Below, piece by piece: positions 51,108-59,958 of a DNA stretch of 64,000 nt. The notes under the pieces were generated by a model. That model saw only the letters and a program-made list of their open reading frames with translations, was not told the origin of the DNA and did no database searches. The DNA lies in assembly GCA_016215605.1 (NCBI GenBank), contig JACRJB010000068.1, forward strand, positions 154,270 to 218,269. Reading direction: 5' to 3'. How positions within the stretch are numbered: the first letter of the stretch is position 1; the number at the start of each line of letters is the position of its first letter. A program made the position numbers and the translations under genes. Source of the DNA: Rhodopseudomonas palustris. Its GTDB lineage: Bacteria; Pseudomonadota; Alphaproteobacteria; Rhizobiales; Xanthobacteraceae.

Positions 51108-51986
51108 TCAGGACTGTGCGACGCCCTGCGTGCCGCGGGCGTGGAAGAACAGTTCGACCAGGCGGCCTTTCTTGCCGGCGAGGGCGAAGATGCATTCCGG
51201 CACTTCCGCGTCCAGTTCAGGAACCGGAATTCGCGCGATGCCGTCGGTCCGGCTCGAGCCCTGCTCCCACATGAAGCCGATGCCGAGCTGATTGGCGACG
51301 GCTTCGAGCATGCCTTCACGGGTGTTGACGATCAGCGACGGCGCCGGGCGCAGGCCGATCTCGCGAAAGGCGCGGTCGACGGCGCGTTGTGTCGAGGAAT
51401 CGCGCGATCGGAACACCAGCGGAAACTGCGTCAGTTCGGCGATTGACACCTGCTCCCGCCCCTGCAGCGGATGGCCGGGGTGGCACAGCGCGACGACGCG
51501 CTGCTGCAGGCAGATCTCGCGGCGAAACCGGGTGTCCGCCGGCACTTCGGGCAGCACGCCGATGTCGACGCGCTGTTCGACCACGGCGGCGACGATCGCC
51601 GACCAGCTGCCGATCTCGATCGCGACCTGGACCTTGGGATACAGCCGCTTGAACCCCGCGATCAGCGCCATCCCCGGCATCGAATTGCCGAGGCCGACGC
51701 GGAGTTCGCCGCCGGCCAGTTCGCCGCGCTGCTGCAGGATCGACAGCGCGTCGGCCTCGACCGCCTGCATCTTGCTGGTGGCGGCGTAAAGTTGCCGGCA
51801 CAGCGCGGTCGGGATCAGGCTCGATCCATGGCGCTCGAACAGCGCCACGTCGAATTCGGCCTCCAGCTCGCGGACCAGTTGGGCGACGGCCGATTGCGAC
51901 ACGCCGATCTGACGCGCGGCCGCCGCGAAACTGCCGGTCTCGAACACCGCATTCACTGCGCGGATCCGCGCCGATGTCAGGGCCAT
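51108..51986 (-). CDS. LysR family transcriptional regulator
   Basis: A 292-residue LysR regulator: N-terminal helix-turn-helix RIRAVNAVFETGSFAAAARQ then IGVSQSAVAQLVRELEAEFDVALFERHG, followed by a periplasmic-binding-like effector domain (GELRVGLGNSMPGMALIAGF). The ATG at 51986 (MALTSARIRAV) is preferred over the track start at 52079. It is divergent from the Ugp/Mal-type ABC operon, with a CATAA-N16-TTATG repeat between them, so it is the likely regulator of that operon. Confidence 0.88.
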   Translation of the reverse strand: MALTSARIRAVNAVFETGSFAAAARQIGVSQSAVAQLVRELEAEFDVALFERHGSSLIPTALCRQLYAATSKMQAVEADALSILQQRGELAGGELRVGLGNSMPGMALIAGFKRLYPKVQVAIEIGSWSAIVAAVVEQRVDIGVLPEVPADTRFRREICLQQRVVALCHPGHPLQGREQVSIAELTQFPLVFRSRDSSTQRAVDRAFREIGLRPAPSLIVNTREGMLEAVANQLGIGFMWEQGSSRTDGIARIPVPELDAEVPECIFALAGKKGRLVELFFHARGTQGVAQS

Positions 51987-52064
51987 GCCGGCTACGCTCC
52001 GCGGCCGGGCCGGCCACTGGCTCGGCAATGCCGCCGATGCATCAGGAGGAAATCTTGCGAAGAG

Positions 52065-52090
52065 CATAAGCAAATCCATTGACCGTTATG
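52065..52090. promoter_or_regulatory. Candidate LysR operator CATAA-N16-TTATG
   Basis: A perfect 5-bp inverted repeat, CATAA and TTATG, 16 nt apart in an AT-rich patch between the divergent LysR and ABC ATPase genes. The position fits a LysR-type site controlling both promoters. Confidence 0.4.
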
Positions 52091-52150
52091 TGACTGTCAG
52101 GGGCCGGCCTTACCCAAGTGCGTACCGATCGCAGTTGAGGAGCAGGCGGC

Positions 52151-53305
52151 ATGGCGAGAATCGAACTCAGTGCGATCCGCAAATCCTTCGACACCACCGA
52201 CGTGCTGAGGGGCGTCGATCTGACGATCGAGGACGGCGAGTTCGTCTCGCTGGTCGGCCCGTCGGGCTGCGGCAAGTCGACCCTGCTGCGCATCATCGCC
52301 GGGCTCGAACAGCAGGGCTCGGGCGAAGTGCGGATCGGCGGCGAGCCGGTCGACGGCGTGCGGCCGAGCCAGCGCAATCTCGCGATGGTGTTTCAATCCT
52401 ACGCGCTCTATCCGCATCTCAGCGTGTTCGACAACATCGCGGTGCCGCTGCGGATGAAGCGGCTGACGACGCTGGAGCGGCTGCCGCTGCTCGGCCGGCT
52501 GCTGCCGAACCGCTACCGCGTCGAACGCGAGATCCGGCAGGAGGTCGAGCACGTCGCGGCGCAGCTCGAGCTCTCGGCGTTTCTCGGGCGCAAGCCCGGC
52601 CAGCTCTCCGGCGGTCAGCGCCAGCGCGTCGCGGTCGGCCGCGCCATCGTGCGGCGCCCGGTGGCGTTTCTGTTCGACGAGCCGCTGTCGAATCTCGACG
52701 CCAAGCTGCGCGTGCACATGCGGGCCGAGATCGCGCAGCTGCATCGCCGGCTGCAGGCGACCTTCATCTACGTCACGCACGATCAGGCCGAGGCGATGAC
52801 GATGTCGGGCCGCATCGCCGTGATGATCGGCGGCGAGTTGGTGCAGGTTGGCCGGCCCGCCGAAGTCTACGACAATCCGCGCGACATTCGCGTCGCCGAA
52901 TTCGTCGGCAGTCCGAAGATCAATTTGCTGCCGGGCCAGATCCGCAGCGACGGCGCGGTCGAGACGCTGGGACAGCGGATCGGCGTCGCGACGAAGGGAA
53001 TTGCGCAGCCGTGCCGGGTCGGCGTGCGGCCGGAGCGCATCCAGGTCGGATCTGGGCCGTTCGTCGGCCACGTCGTACACGTCGAGAACATGGGCGCCGA
53101 AGCCTTCGTGCATCTCGGCGTCGAAGGGCTCGCGACGCCGCTGCTGGCGCGGATCGGCGACGTGCGCGAGCTGCCGATGCTCGGCAGCGCGCTGCGGTTC
53201 GGCTTCGCGCCGGACGCGGTCCGGCTGTTCGATGCCGCCGGCAAGCGGATCGAAGCGCATGCGGCGCCGGCGGCGGTGCGGACGCTGGAGGTGGCGAGTG
53301 TCTGA
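52151..53305 (+). CDS. UgpC/MalK-type sugar or glycerol-phosphate ABC transporter ATPase
   Basis: A 384-residue ATPase: Walker A GPSGCGKST, signature LSGGQRQR, Walker B VAFLFDEPLSNLDAKLR, H-loop YVTHDQAEAMT and the C-terminal TOBE/regulatory region (GVRPERIQVGSGP). There is a ~20-residue insertion between the Q-loop and signature (KRLTTLERLPLLGRLLPNRY) not usual in MalK. An AGGAGCAGGCGGC site precedes the ATG. It begins an operon of two permeases, a binding protein and two phosphodiesterases. Confidence 0.9.
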   Translation: MARIELSAIRKSFDTTDVLRGVDLTIEDGEFVSLVGPSGCGKSTLLRIIAGLEQQGSGEVRIGGEPVDGVRPSQRNLAMVFQSYALYPHLSVFDNIAVPLRMKRLTTLERLPLLGRLLPNRYRVEREIRQEVEHVAAQLELSAFLGRKPGQLSGGQRQRVAVGRAIVRRPVAFLFDEPLSNLDAKLRVHMRAEIAQLHRRLQATFIYVTHDQAEAMTMSGRIAVMIGGELVQVGRPAEVYDNPRDIRVAEFVGSPKINLLPGQIRSDGAVETLGQRIGVATKGIAQPCRVGVRPERIQVGSGPFVGHVVHVENMGAEAFVHLGVEGLATPLLARIGDVRELPMLGSALRFGFAPDAVRLFDAAGKRIEAHAAPAAVRTLEVASV

Positions 53306-54242
53306 CGCGGTTCTCACCCCAAGCGCGCTCGCGCTGCCGCGCCCTGCGGCCGTTTTGAGGCGGCGGCCGCTTCGGCTGCGCGGCGGCGCCGCCTATGCGC
53401 TGGTCGGGCCGGCCGTCGTGCTGATGCTGCTGATGCTGATCGGGCCGCTCTGCGGCGTCATCGCGCTGTCCTTCACCGACTATCAGCTCGGCGCGCCGTC
53501 TTTCGCCTGGATCGGGCTCGCCAACTATCAGGACATGTTCGCCGACAAGACGTTCTGGATCTCGCTGACCAACACGCTGACTTATGTGGTGGTTGTGGTG
53601 CCGGGCTCGGTGGTACTCGGCCTCGGCGTTGCGCTGCTGATCCAGAGCGGCACCGGGCTGCGCGCGTTCTATCGCACCGTGTACTTCCTGCCGGTGATGG
53701 CGACGCTGATCGCGATGGCGATCGTCTGGGAGTTCATGCTGCATCCGCAGTTCGGCCTGGTGAACGGCCTCTTGCGCAGCGTCGGCCTGCCGGCGCATGG
53801 CTGGCTGCAGGAGCGCGACACCGCGCTGCTGTCGCTGTGCGTGATCGGCGTCTGGCAGGCGCTCGGCTTCAACATGGTGCTGTTTCTCGCCGGCCTCGTG
53901 TCGATCCCAAAGGCACTGTACGACGCCGCCGAGATCGACGGCGCCGGCGGCGCCTGGTCGCAGTTCCGGCTGGTGACCTGGCCGCTGCTCGGGCCGGTCA
54001 CCGTGTTCGTCGTGGTGATCACCGGCATCCGCTCCTTCCAGGTGTTCGACACCGTGCACGTGCTGACCAAGGGCGGCCCCTCGAAGGCCACCGAGGTGTT
54101 GATCCACACCATGTACATGGAAGGCTTTGAGTTCTTCCGCTCCGGCTATGCGGCGGCGCTGACCGTGGTGTTCCTGGTCTGCGTGCTGGCGCTGACGCTG
54201 GTCAAAGCCCGGCTCACCGCCCGTCAGGTGCACTACGCATGA
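53298..54242 (+). CDS. UgpA/MalF-type ABC transporter permease
   Basis: A 314-residue permease with about six spans (YALVGPAVVLMLLMLIGPL, TLTYVVVVVPGSVVLGLGVA) and coupling motif YDAAEIDGAGGAWSQFRLVTWPLLGPV. It starts at a GTG at 53298, 8 nt before the ATPase gene ends, with GGAGG 6 nt upstream; the track ORF from 52848 is a frame extension. It overlaps the next permease by 4 nt. Confidence 0.88.
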   Translation: MSDAVLTPSALALPRPAAVLRRRPLRLRGGAAYALVGPAVVLMLLMLIGPLCGVIALSFTDYQLGAPSFAWIGLANYQDMFADKTFWISLTNTLTYVVVVVPGSVVLGLGVALLIQSGTGLRAFYRTVYFLPVMATLIAMAIVWEFMLHPQFGLVNGLLRSVGLPAHGWLQERDTALLSLCVIGVWQALGFNMVLFLAGLVSIPKALYDAAEIDGAGGAWSQFRLVTWPLLGPVTVFVVVITGIRSFQVFDTVHVLTKGGPSKATEVLIHTMYMEGFEFFRSGYAAALTVVFLVCVLALTLVKARLTARQVHYA

Positions 54243-55075
54243 GCCGCACGATCAAACTCGGCGCGTGGCCGCTACTGCGCCATGTCGTGCTGCTCGCCGG
54301 CGCGCTGGTGGTGCTGGCGCCGTTCATCTGGATGCTGTCGACGGCGTCGAAGCCGGCCGACGAGATCTATTCCAGCGAGCTGCATCTGATCCCGCATCAC
54401 TTCGCGCTGTGGGAGAATCTGCGGGAGGCTTTCGCCAAGGCCGATCTGTGGCGTTACCTGCTCAACGGCCTGATCGTCACCGTGTCGATCTTCGCACTGC
54501 AGATCCTGATCGCGCTGCCGGCCGCCTATGCGCTCGCCAAGCTGCGCTTCCTCGGTCGCGGCCCGTTGTTCGCGCTGGTGCTGTTCGGCATTCTGATTCC
54601 GCCGCAGGCGACCGCGATCCCGGTGTTCCTGCTGCTGCACAAGCTCGGCGCGCTCGACAGCTACGCGGCGCTGGTGCTGCCGTTCACCATCTCGGTGTTC
54701 GGCATCTTCCTGATGCGGCAGTTCTTCAAGACCGTGCCGGACGATCTGATCGACGCCGCGCGGATGGACGGCATCTCCGAATTCGGCATCGTCTGGCGTG
54801 TGATGCTGCCGACCGCGATCCCGGCCGTCACGGCGTTCGGCATCTTCTCGGTGGTGGCGCACTGGAACGACTATTTCTGGCCGCTGATCGTGCTCAACAG
54901 TCCGCAATACTACACCCCGCCGCTCGCGGTCGCGCACTTCCGCAATGCCGAGGCGGGCACTAACTACGGCCCGCTGATGGCGGCCGCGCTGGTGATCATC
55001 GCGCCGCTGGTGATCGCGTTCCTGCTGGCTCAGCGCCGCTTCATCGAGGGCATCACCCTCACCGGATTGAAATGA
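54239..55075 (+). CDS. UgpE/MalG-type ABC transporter permease
   Basis: A 278-residue permease with about six spans, the segment FIWMLSTASKPADEIY and coupling motif IDAARMDGISEFGIVWRVMLPTAIPAV. The ATG overlaps the previous stop (ATGA). It completes the heterodimeric channel with the UgpA-like protein. Confidence 0.92.
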   Translation: MSRTIKLGAWPLLRHVVLLAGALVVLAPFIWMLSTASKPADEIYSSELHLIPHHFALWENLREAFAKADLWRYLLNGLIVTVSIFALQILIALPAAYALAKLRFLGRGPLFALVLFGILIPPQATAIPVFLLLHKLGALDSYAALVLPFTISVFGIFLMRQFFKTVPDDLIDAARMDGISEFGIVWRVMLPTAIPAVTAFGIFSVVAHWNDYFWPLIVLNSPQYYTPPLAVAHFRNAEAGTNYGPLMAAALVIIAPLVIAFLLAQRRFIEGITLTGLK

Positions 55076-55101
55076 CGTCCCCTCACACAAGGAGAACCAA
55101 G

Positions 55102-56382
55102 ATGTTGCGAAGCTGGATGATGGCGGCGGCGGTGTCGCTGGCCGCGGGCATGGCCCACGCGCAGACCCAGACCGAAGTGGTGCTGCAATATCCGTATCCG
55201 GAACTGTTCACCGAGACCCACAAGCAGATCGCCGCGGAATTCGCCAAGGTGCACCCGGAGATCAAGGTGACGCTGCGCGCGCCCTACGAGTCCTATGAAG
55301 AAGGCACCCAGAAGGTGCTGCGCGAGGCGGTCACCAATCAGCTCCCGGACGTCACCTTCCAGGGCCTCAACCGCATCCGCGTGCTGGTCGACAAGAACAT
55401 CCCGGCCCCTCTCGACGGCTACATCGCGGCCGAGAAGGATTTCGACAAGCAGGGCTTCCATCAGGCGATGTACGACATCGGCACCGCCGGCGGCAAAGTC
55501 TATGCGCTGCCGTTCGCGATCTCGCTGCCGATCGTCTACGTCAATGTCGATCTGGTGAAGCAGGCCGGCGGCGATCCGACCAATCTGCCGACCACCTGGG
55601 ACGGCTTGATCGACCTCGCCAAGAAGGTCAAGGCGACCGGCCCGGACATCAACGGCATCACTTACGCCTGGGATATCACCGGCAACTGGCTGTGGCAGGC
55701 GCCGGTGTTCGCCCGCGGCGGCACCATGCTGAACGCCGACGAAACCAAGGTGGCGTTCGACGGCCCCGAAGGCCAGTTCGCCATCAAGCAGATCGCCCGT
55801 CTCGTCACCGAAGGCGGCATGCCGAATCTCGATCAGCCGTCGATGCGTGCGACCTTCGCGGCCGGCAAGACCGGCATCCACATCACCTCGACGTCCGACC
55901 TCAACAAGACCACCCAGATGATCGGCGGCAAGTTCACGCTGAAGACCATCGCGTTCCCCGACGTCGTGAAGCCGAACGGCCGGCTGCCGGCCGGCGGCAA
56001 CGTCGTGCTGATCACCGCCAAGGACAAGGCCAAGCGCGACGCCGCCTGGGAAGTGGTGAAGTTCTGGACCGGCCCGAAGGGCGCGGCGATCATGGCGGAG
56101 ACCACCGGCTACATGCCGCCCAACAAGGTCGCCAACGACGTCTATCTCAAGGATTTTTACGAGAAGAACCCGAACAACTACACGGCCGTCAGCCAGCTCG
56201 GCCTGCTGACCAAATGGTACGCGTTCCCCGGCGACAACGGCCTGAAGATCACCGACGTCATCAAGGATCATCTCAACTCGATCGTCTCCGGCGCGCGTGC
56301 CAAGGAGCCCGAGGCGGTGCTGGCCGACATGACCAAGGACGTCCAGAAGATGCTGCCGAAGTCGGTCGGCGCGGCGCGCTGA
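55102..56382 (+). CDS. Extracellular solute-binding protein, family 1 (UgpB-like)
   Basis: A 426-residue periplasmic binding protein with signal peptide MLRSWMMAAAVSLAAGMAHAQ. Core: QIAAEFAKVHPEIKVTLRAPY, LPFAISLPIVYVNVDLVKQAGGDP, NGITYAWDITGNWLWQAPVFARGG and EVVKFWTGPKGAAIMAETTGYMPP. The ATG at 55102 has AAGGAGA upstream; the track ORF starts earlier. The UgpB-like fold with two downstream phosphodiesterases suggests a glycerophosphodiester or related ligand, but this is inferred. Confidence 0.9.
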   Translation: MLRSWMMAAAVSLAAGMAHAQTQTEVVLQYPYPELFTETHKQIAAEFAKVHPEIKVTLRAPYESYEEGTQKVLREAVTNQLPDVTFQGLNRIRVLVDKNIPAPLDGYIAAEKDFDKQGFHQAMYDIGTAGGKVYALPFAISLPIVYVNVDLVKQAGGDPTNLPTTWDGLIDLAKKVKATGPDINGITYAWDITGNWLWQAPVFARGGTMLNADETKVAFDGPEGQFAIKQIARLVTEGGMPNLDQPSMRATFAAGKTGIHITSTSDLNKTTQMIGGKFTLKTIAFPDVVKPNGRLPAGGNVVLITAKDKAKRDAAWEVVKFWTGPKGAAIMAETTGYMPPNKVANDVYLKDFYEKNPNNYTAVSQLGLLTKWYAFPGDNGLKITDVIKDHLNSIVSGARAKEPEAVLADMTKDVQKMLPKSVGAAR

Positions 56383-56399
56383 TCACGAACGCAAAGCAT

Positions 56400-56421
56400 G
56401 CGGAGCGGGCGACCGCTCCGC
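56400..56421 (+). repeat. Intercistronic hairpin after the binding-protein gene
   Basis: GCGGAGCGG-GCGA-CCGCTCCGC is a perfect 9-bp stem with a GNRA-type tetraloop (GCGA), 17 nt after the binding-protein stop and before the next gene's ribosome-binding site. It has the position expected of an mRNA-stabilising element that raises binding-protein levels relative to downstream genes. Confidence 0.55.
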
Positions 56422-56440
56422 CTCTTCATCGGAGGCCATC

Positions 56441-57262
56441 ATGAAACTGATCCAGCTCAGCGACATCCATCTGACGACGCCGGGGAAGACCATCGGTGGC
56501 CGCGATCCGCGGCGCAATTTCGAGCGCGCGCTGACGCATGTGCTGCGCGATCATCACGACGCCGAGCTGATGGTCATCACCGGCGATCTGTCCGATTGGG
56601 GCGATCGCGAAGATTATGTCTGGCTGAAGCAGCGGCTCGGCGAGTTTCCGATCCCGACCCGGCTGTGCATCGGTAATCACGATCGCCGCGAGGTGTTTCT
56701 CGGCGTGTTTCCCGAATGCGCCGACGGCGGCTTCGTCCAGGGCGTGCACGACGTTTCGGCGGCGCGCTGTCTGTTGCTCGACACGGTCGAGCCGAACACC
56801 CATGCGGGCCGCTATTGCGACGCCCGGCTCGGCTGGCTGGCGCGGCAGCTCGACGAGCATCCGGGTCCGTTCCTGCTGTTCATGCATCACAACCCGGTGC
56901 CGACCCATCTCGGCCCGATGGATCGGATCCGGCTGCTCGACGACGCCGTGTTTCGCCGCCTCGTCGGCGCGCATCGCGATCGTATCCGCCACATCTTCTT
57001 CGGCCACTGCCATCTGCCGCTGTCTGGCTCGGTGGCCGGCGTGCCGACCTCGTCGCTGCGCGGCACCAACCACGCGTCGTATCCGCTGTTCTCCGAGACC
57101 GCGATGCTGAGCGCCTCGGATCTGCCGGAGTCCTACGGCGTCGCCTTCGTCGGCGACGACTACGTCACCGTCCACATGGTCGAGTTCGGCTATGACGGGC
57201 CGATCCGGGTCGAAGGCTCGCCCGACTATCACGCGTGGGATCGGGAGACGATGGTCCGATGA
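56441..57262 (+). CDS. Metallophosphoesterase (class III phosphodiesterase, GpdQ/CpdA-like)
   Basis: A 273-residue dimetal phosphoesterase with all five motifs: SDIHLT, GDLSDWGD, GNHDRR, FMHHNP and GHCHLP. Class III members hydrolyse phosphodiesters such as glycerophosphodiesters or cyclic nucleotides. There is no signal peptide, so it acts in the cytoplasm on imported or internal substrate. A second, related gene overlaps its end by 4 nt. Being in the operon of a UgpB-like transporter, it likely cleaves the imported compound. Confidence 0.87.
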   Translation: MKLIQLSDIHLTTPGKTIGGRDPRRNFERALTHVLRDHHDAELMVITGDLSDWGDREDYVWLKQRLGEFPIPTRLCIGNHDRREVFLGVFPECADGGFVQGVHDVSAARCLLLDTVEPNTHAGRYCDARLGWLARQLDEHPGPFLLFMHHNPVPTHLGPMDRIRLLDDAVFRRLVGAHRDRIRHIFFGHCHLPLSGSVAGVPTSSLRGTNHASYPLFSETAMLSASDLPESYGVAFVGDDYVTVHMVEFGYDGPIRVEGSPDYHAWDRETMVR

Positions 57263-58083
57263 AATTCGTCGTTCTCACCGATACGCATTTCGTCGCCCGC
57301 GGCCGGCGCATCTACGGGCTCGATCCCTCGGCGCGGCTGCGCGCCGCGATCGCCTGCATCAACCGCGATCATCCGGAGATCGCCTTCGTGATCGTCACCG
57401 GCGATCTGGCGCATTGGGGCGAGGATCCGGCCTATGAGGCGCTCGCCGAGGTGCTGGGCGAACTCAACGCGCCGAGCTTTCTGCTGATGGGCAATCACGA
57501 CAAGCGCGACGGCTTCGCGCGTTACTTCCCCGGCGTGCCGCGCGATGCGGGCGGCTTCGTGCAAACCATGCAGGTGTTCGACGCCGCCACCATCGTGACG
57601 CTCGATACGCTGAACGAGGACGCGCCCAATCACGCAGGGCTGCTGTGCGAAGCGCGGCTGGCGTTTCTCGAACAGGCGCTGACGTCGGCGCCTTCCGACC
57701 GGCCGCTGCTGCTGTTCCAGCATCATCCGCCGTTCGACACCGGGTTGCGCTACATGGACACGATCCGGCTCGCCAATCCGGAGGCCGAGTGGGAGGTGAT
57801 CGCCCGCACCCGCCGGCCGGACTATCTGTTCATGGGCCATCTGCACCGGCCCATCTCCGGAGTGTGGCGCGGCGTGCCGTTTCATATCCAGCGCGCGCTC
57901 GCCCATCAGGTCGCGTTCGATCTGGTGACGGAAGGCCACATCCCGGGCTCGCACGAGCCGCCGGACTATGCCCATGTCAGCGTCGAGGACGACCGCATCG
58001 TCATCCACCAGCACTCGTTCCTGTACGACGGACCGCTGTTCTCGCTGCACGACAAAGCGGCGCTGGACCGCGCGGAGTTCTGA
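57259..58083 (+). CDS. Second metallophosphoesterase (class III phosphodiesterase)
   Basis: A 274-residue paralogue of the preceding protein: TDTHFV, GDLAHWGED, GNHDKRDG, FQHHPP and GHLHRP. In the second motif the usual D is replaced by H (GDLAHWGED against GDLSDWGD), so metal binding or specificity may differ slightly. The ATG at 57259 overlaps the previous stop (ATGA). The two could act in sequence or as a heteromer. It is the last gene of the operon, followed convergently by the TetR gene. Confidence 0.87.
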   Translation: MKFVVLTDTHFVARGRRIYGLDPSARLRAAIACINRDHPEIAFVIVTGDLAHWGEDPAYEALAEVLGELNAPSFLLMGNHDKRDGFARYFPGVPRDAGGFVQTMQVFDAATIVTLDTLNEDAPNHAGLLCEARLAFLEQALTSAPSDRPLLLFQHHPPFDTGLRYMDTIRLANPEAEWEVIARTRRPDYLFMGHLHRPISGVWRGVPFHIQRALAHQVAFDLVTEGHIPGSHEPPDYAHVSVEDDRIVIHQHSFLYDGPLFSLHDKAALDRAEF

Positions 58084-58089
58084 GCGCGC

Positions 58090-58692
58090 TTACGCGCTCT
58101 GTTCGACACGTGCGTCGGCGCTGGCGATAATCCCCTGCAGCGCCGCCGTCATCATCGCTTCGAGTCGTCCGCCCTCCGCTTCCTGCAGCGGTGCGATGCC
58201 GAGCACGGTGCGCAGGATGCCTGCGCCGGCCAGCAATGCGGTGATCAGCGACGCGTTGAGCGCGTCGGCATGGCCGAGCTTGGCGGCGAGCGGCTCGATG
58301 AAGCTGCGCGCCACCACCTCGCGCAACACGCGGGACGCATCGGCGCTCGACAGCGAATGGATGATGATGTCGAGCGGCCGCACGTCGTGCGGGCCGTAGT
58401 CCTCGGCTTGGATCACTTCTTTGGTCAGCGTTGCGGCGAGGTCTTCGGCCTTGCTGCTCAGCATCACCTCGGGCTGCAGCGTGGCCTCGACGGCGGCCGC
58501 GAACAGCCGCTCCTTCGAGCCGAAGCAGCGATGCACATAGGCGACGTCGACGCCGACATCGCCCGCGATGTCACGCAGGCCGGTCGCCTCGTAGGATTGG
58601 CGTGAGAACCGCAGGATCGCCGCGTCGAGAATGCGGTCTCGCGTGGTGACCTTGGCGGACGGCGCGTCATGCGCGAGGGTCTTGGTGTTCAA
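58090..58692 (-). CDS. TetR family transcriptional regulator
   Basis: A ~200-residue TetR regulator with N-terminal helix-turn-helix TTRDRILDAAILRFSRQSYEATGLRDIAGDVGVDVAYVHRCFGSKERLF; the C-terminal ligand domain is not recognisable. The start is probably a TTG at 58692, which has AAGGA 8 nt upstream; the track's TTG at 58716 lacks one, and no suitable ATG exists. It is divergent from the HlyD/ABC efflux operon, with paired inverted repeats in between, so it is probably that operon's repressor. Confidence 0.85.
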   Translation of the reverse strand: MNTKTLAHDAPSAKVTTRDRILDAAILRFSRQSYEATGLRDIAGDVGVDVAYVHRCFGSKERLFAAAVEATLQPEVMLSSKAEDLAATLTKEVIQAEDYGPHDVRPLDIIIHSLSSADASRVLREVVARSFIEPLAAKLGHADALNASLITALLAGAGILRTVLGIAPLQEAEGGRLEAMMTAALQGIIASADARVEQSA

Positions 58693-58747
58693 AGGCGAAA
58701 TCCTTCGTCGAGACAACTAACAGGAATGCCGATTGATGCATGCGGGA

Positions 58748-58783
58748 CACAGCTAACGCGGCTGTGATCAACCGTTGTTGATC
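58748..58783. promoter_or_regulatory. Candidate TetR operator: two adjoining inverted repeats
   Basis: CACAGC-N7-GCTGTG (58748-58766) adjoins GATCAAC-CGTT-GTTGATC (58766-58783), both perfect. They lie in the 195-bp gap between the divergent TetR gene and the efflux operon, the usual place for an autoregulatory operator. Confidence 0.55.
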
Positions 58784-58887
58784 TCGCTCAAGGTGCCGGT
58801 CGCGCGGCTCTGCAAAGTCGCCTCATGCCGGTGTCGAGGATGCGGTCGGTCGCGTCTCGCGAAGCGGTGGGGCTGGAGAGAGGGTCG

Positions 58888-59958
58888 ATGGCGACGGACT
58901 GGAAGCGTTGGGTGATGATCGTCGCCGTCGTGGCGGCTGCGGGCGGCGGTTACTACGCGTGGCGCACGTTCGGGACCAAGGCGCTGCCGCCCGGCATCGC
59001 CAGCGGCAACGGCCGGATCGAGGCGACCGAGATCGACATCTCGACCAAGGCGGCGGGACGGATCCGCGAGATCCTGGTGCGCGAAGGCGACTTCGTCACC
59101 GCCGGTCAGGTGCTGGCGCGGATGGACACCGATCAGTTCGAAGCGCAGCGCCGGCAGGCCGATGCGCAATTGCGGCGCGCCACGATCGGTGTGCAGACCG
59201 CGACCAGCTTGGTGCATCAGCGCGAGGCCGAACGCGAAGCGGCGAGCGCTGTGATCGCGCAGCGCGATGCGCAACTCGATGCGCTGGAGCGTAGGCTGGC
59301 GCGTGCGGAGACGCTGATAAAGACCAACGCGGTGTCGCAGCAGGTGCTCGACGACGACCGCGCCAACGAACAAGGCGCCAAGGCTGCAGTCGCGGCTGCG
59401 AAGGCGCAGCTCGCAGCGACCGAGGCGGCGATCAGCGCCGCCAAAGCGCAGATCGTCGATGCCGGCGCGGCCGTCGATGCCGCGAAGGCGGCGATCGATA
59501 GTATCACGGTGGAAATCAACGACTCGACGCTGAAGTCGCCGCGCGACGGCCGCGTGCAGTATCGCGTCGCGCAGCCCGGCGAAGTGCTGGGCGCGGGTGG
59601 CCGCGTGCTCAACCTCGTCGACCTCAGCGACGTCTACATGACCTTCTTCCTGCCGACCGCGCAGGCCGGCCAGATCGCGATCGGCGCGGATGTGCGGCTG
59701 GTGCTCGACGCGTTGCCGGATGCGGTGATCCCTGCGAAAGCGACCTTCGTGGCCGACACTGCGCAGTTCACGCCGAAGACGGTGGAGACCGAAGAAGAGC
59801 GGCAGAAGCTGATGTTCCGCGTCAAGGCGCACATCCCGCAGGAGCTGCTGCGCAAGTACATCGCGCTGGTGAAGACCGGCCTGCCGGGCGTCGCCTATGT
59901 GCAGCTTGATCCCAAGGCGCCATGGCCCGCCAACGTCAGCGGAGCGCCGGTGCAATGA
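58888..59958 (+). CDS. HlyD-family membrane fusion protein
   Basis: A 356-residue periplasmic adaptor: one N-terminal membrane anchor ([18 protein letters not shown]), lipoyl halves ([31 protein letters not shown] and [21 protein letters not shown]) and between them a long Ala-rich coiled coil. It resembles YhiI/YbhG. The ATG at 58888 follows GGAGAGAGGG; the track start at 58825 is less supported. It overlaps the ABC gene by 4 nt. Confidence 0.9.
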   Translation: MATDWKRWVMIVAVVAAAGGGYYAWRTFGTKALPPGIASGNGRIEATEIDISTKAAGRIREILVREGDFVTAGQVLARMDTDQFEAQRRQADAQLRRATIGVQTATSLVHQREAEREAASAVIAQRDAQLDALERRLARAETLIKTNAVSQQVLDDDRANEQGAKAAVAAAKAQLAATEAAISAAKAQIVDAGAAVDAAKAAIDSITVEINDSTLKSPRDGRVQYRVAQPGEVLGAGGRVLNLVDLSDVYMTFFLPTAQAGQIAIGADVRLVLDALPDAVIPAKATFVADTAQFTPKTVETEEERQKLMFRVKAHIPQELLRKYIALVKTGLPGVAYVQLDPKAPWPANVSGAPVQ

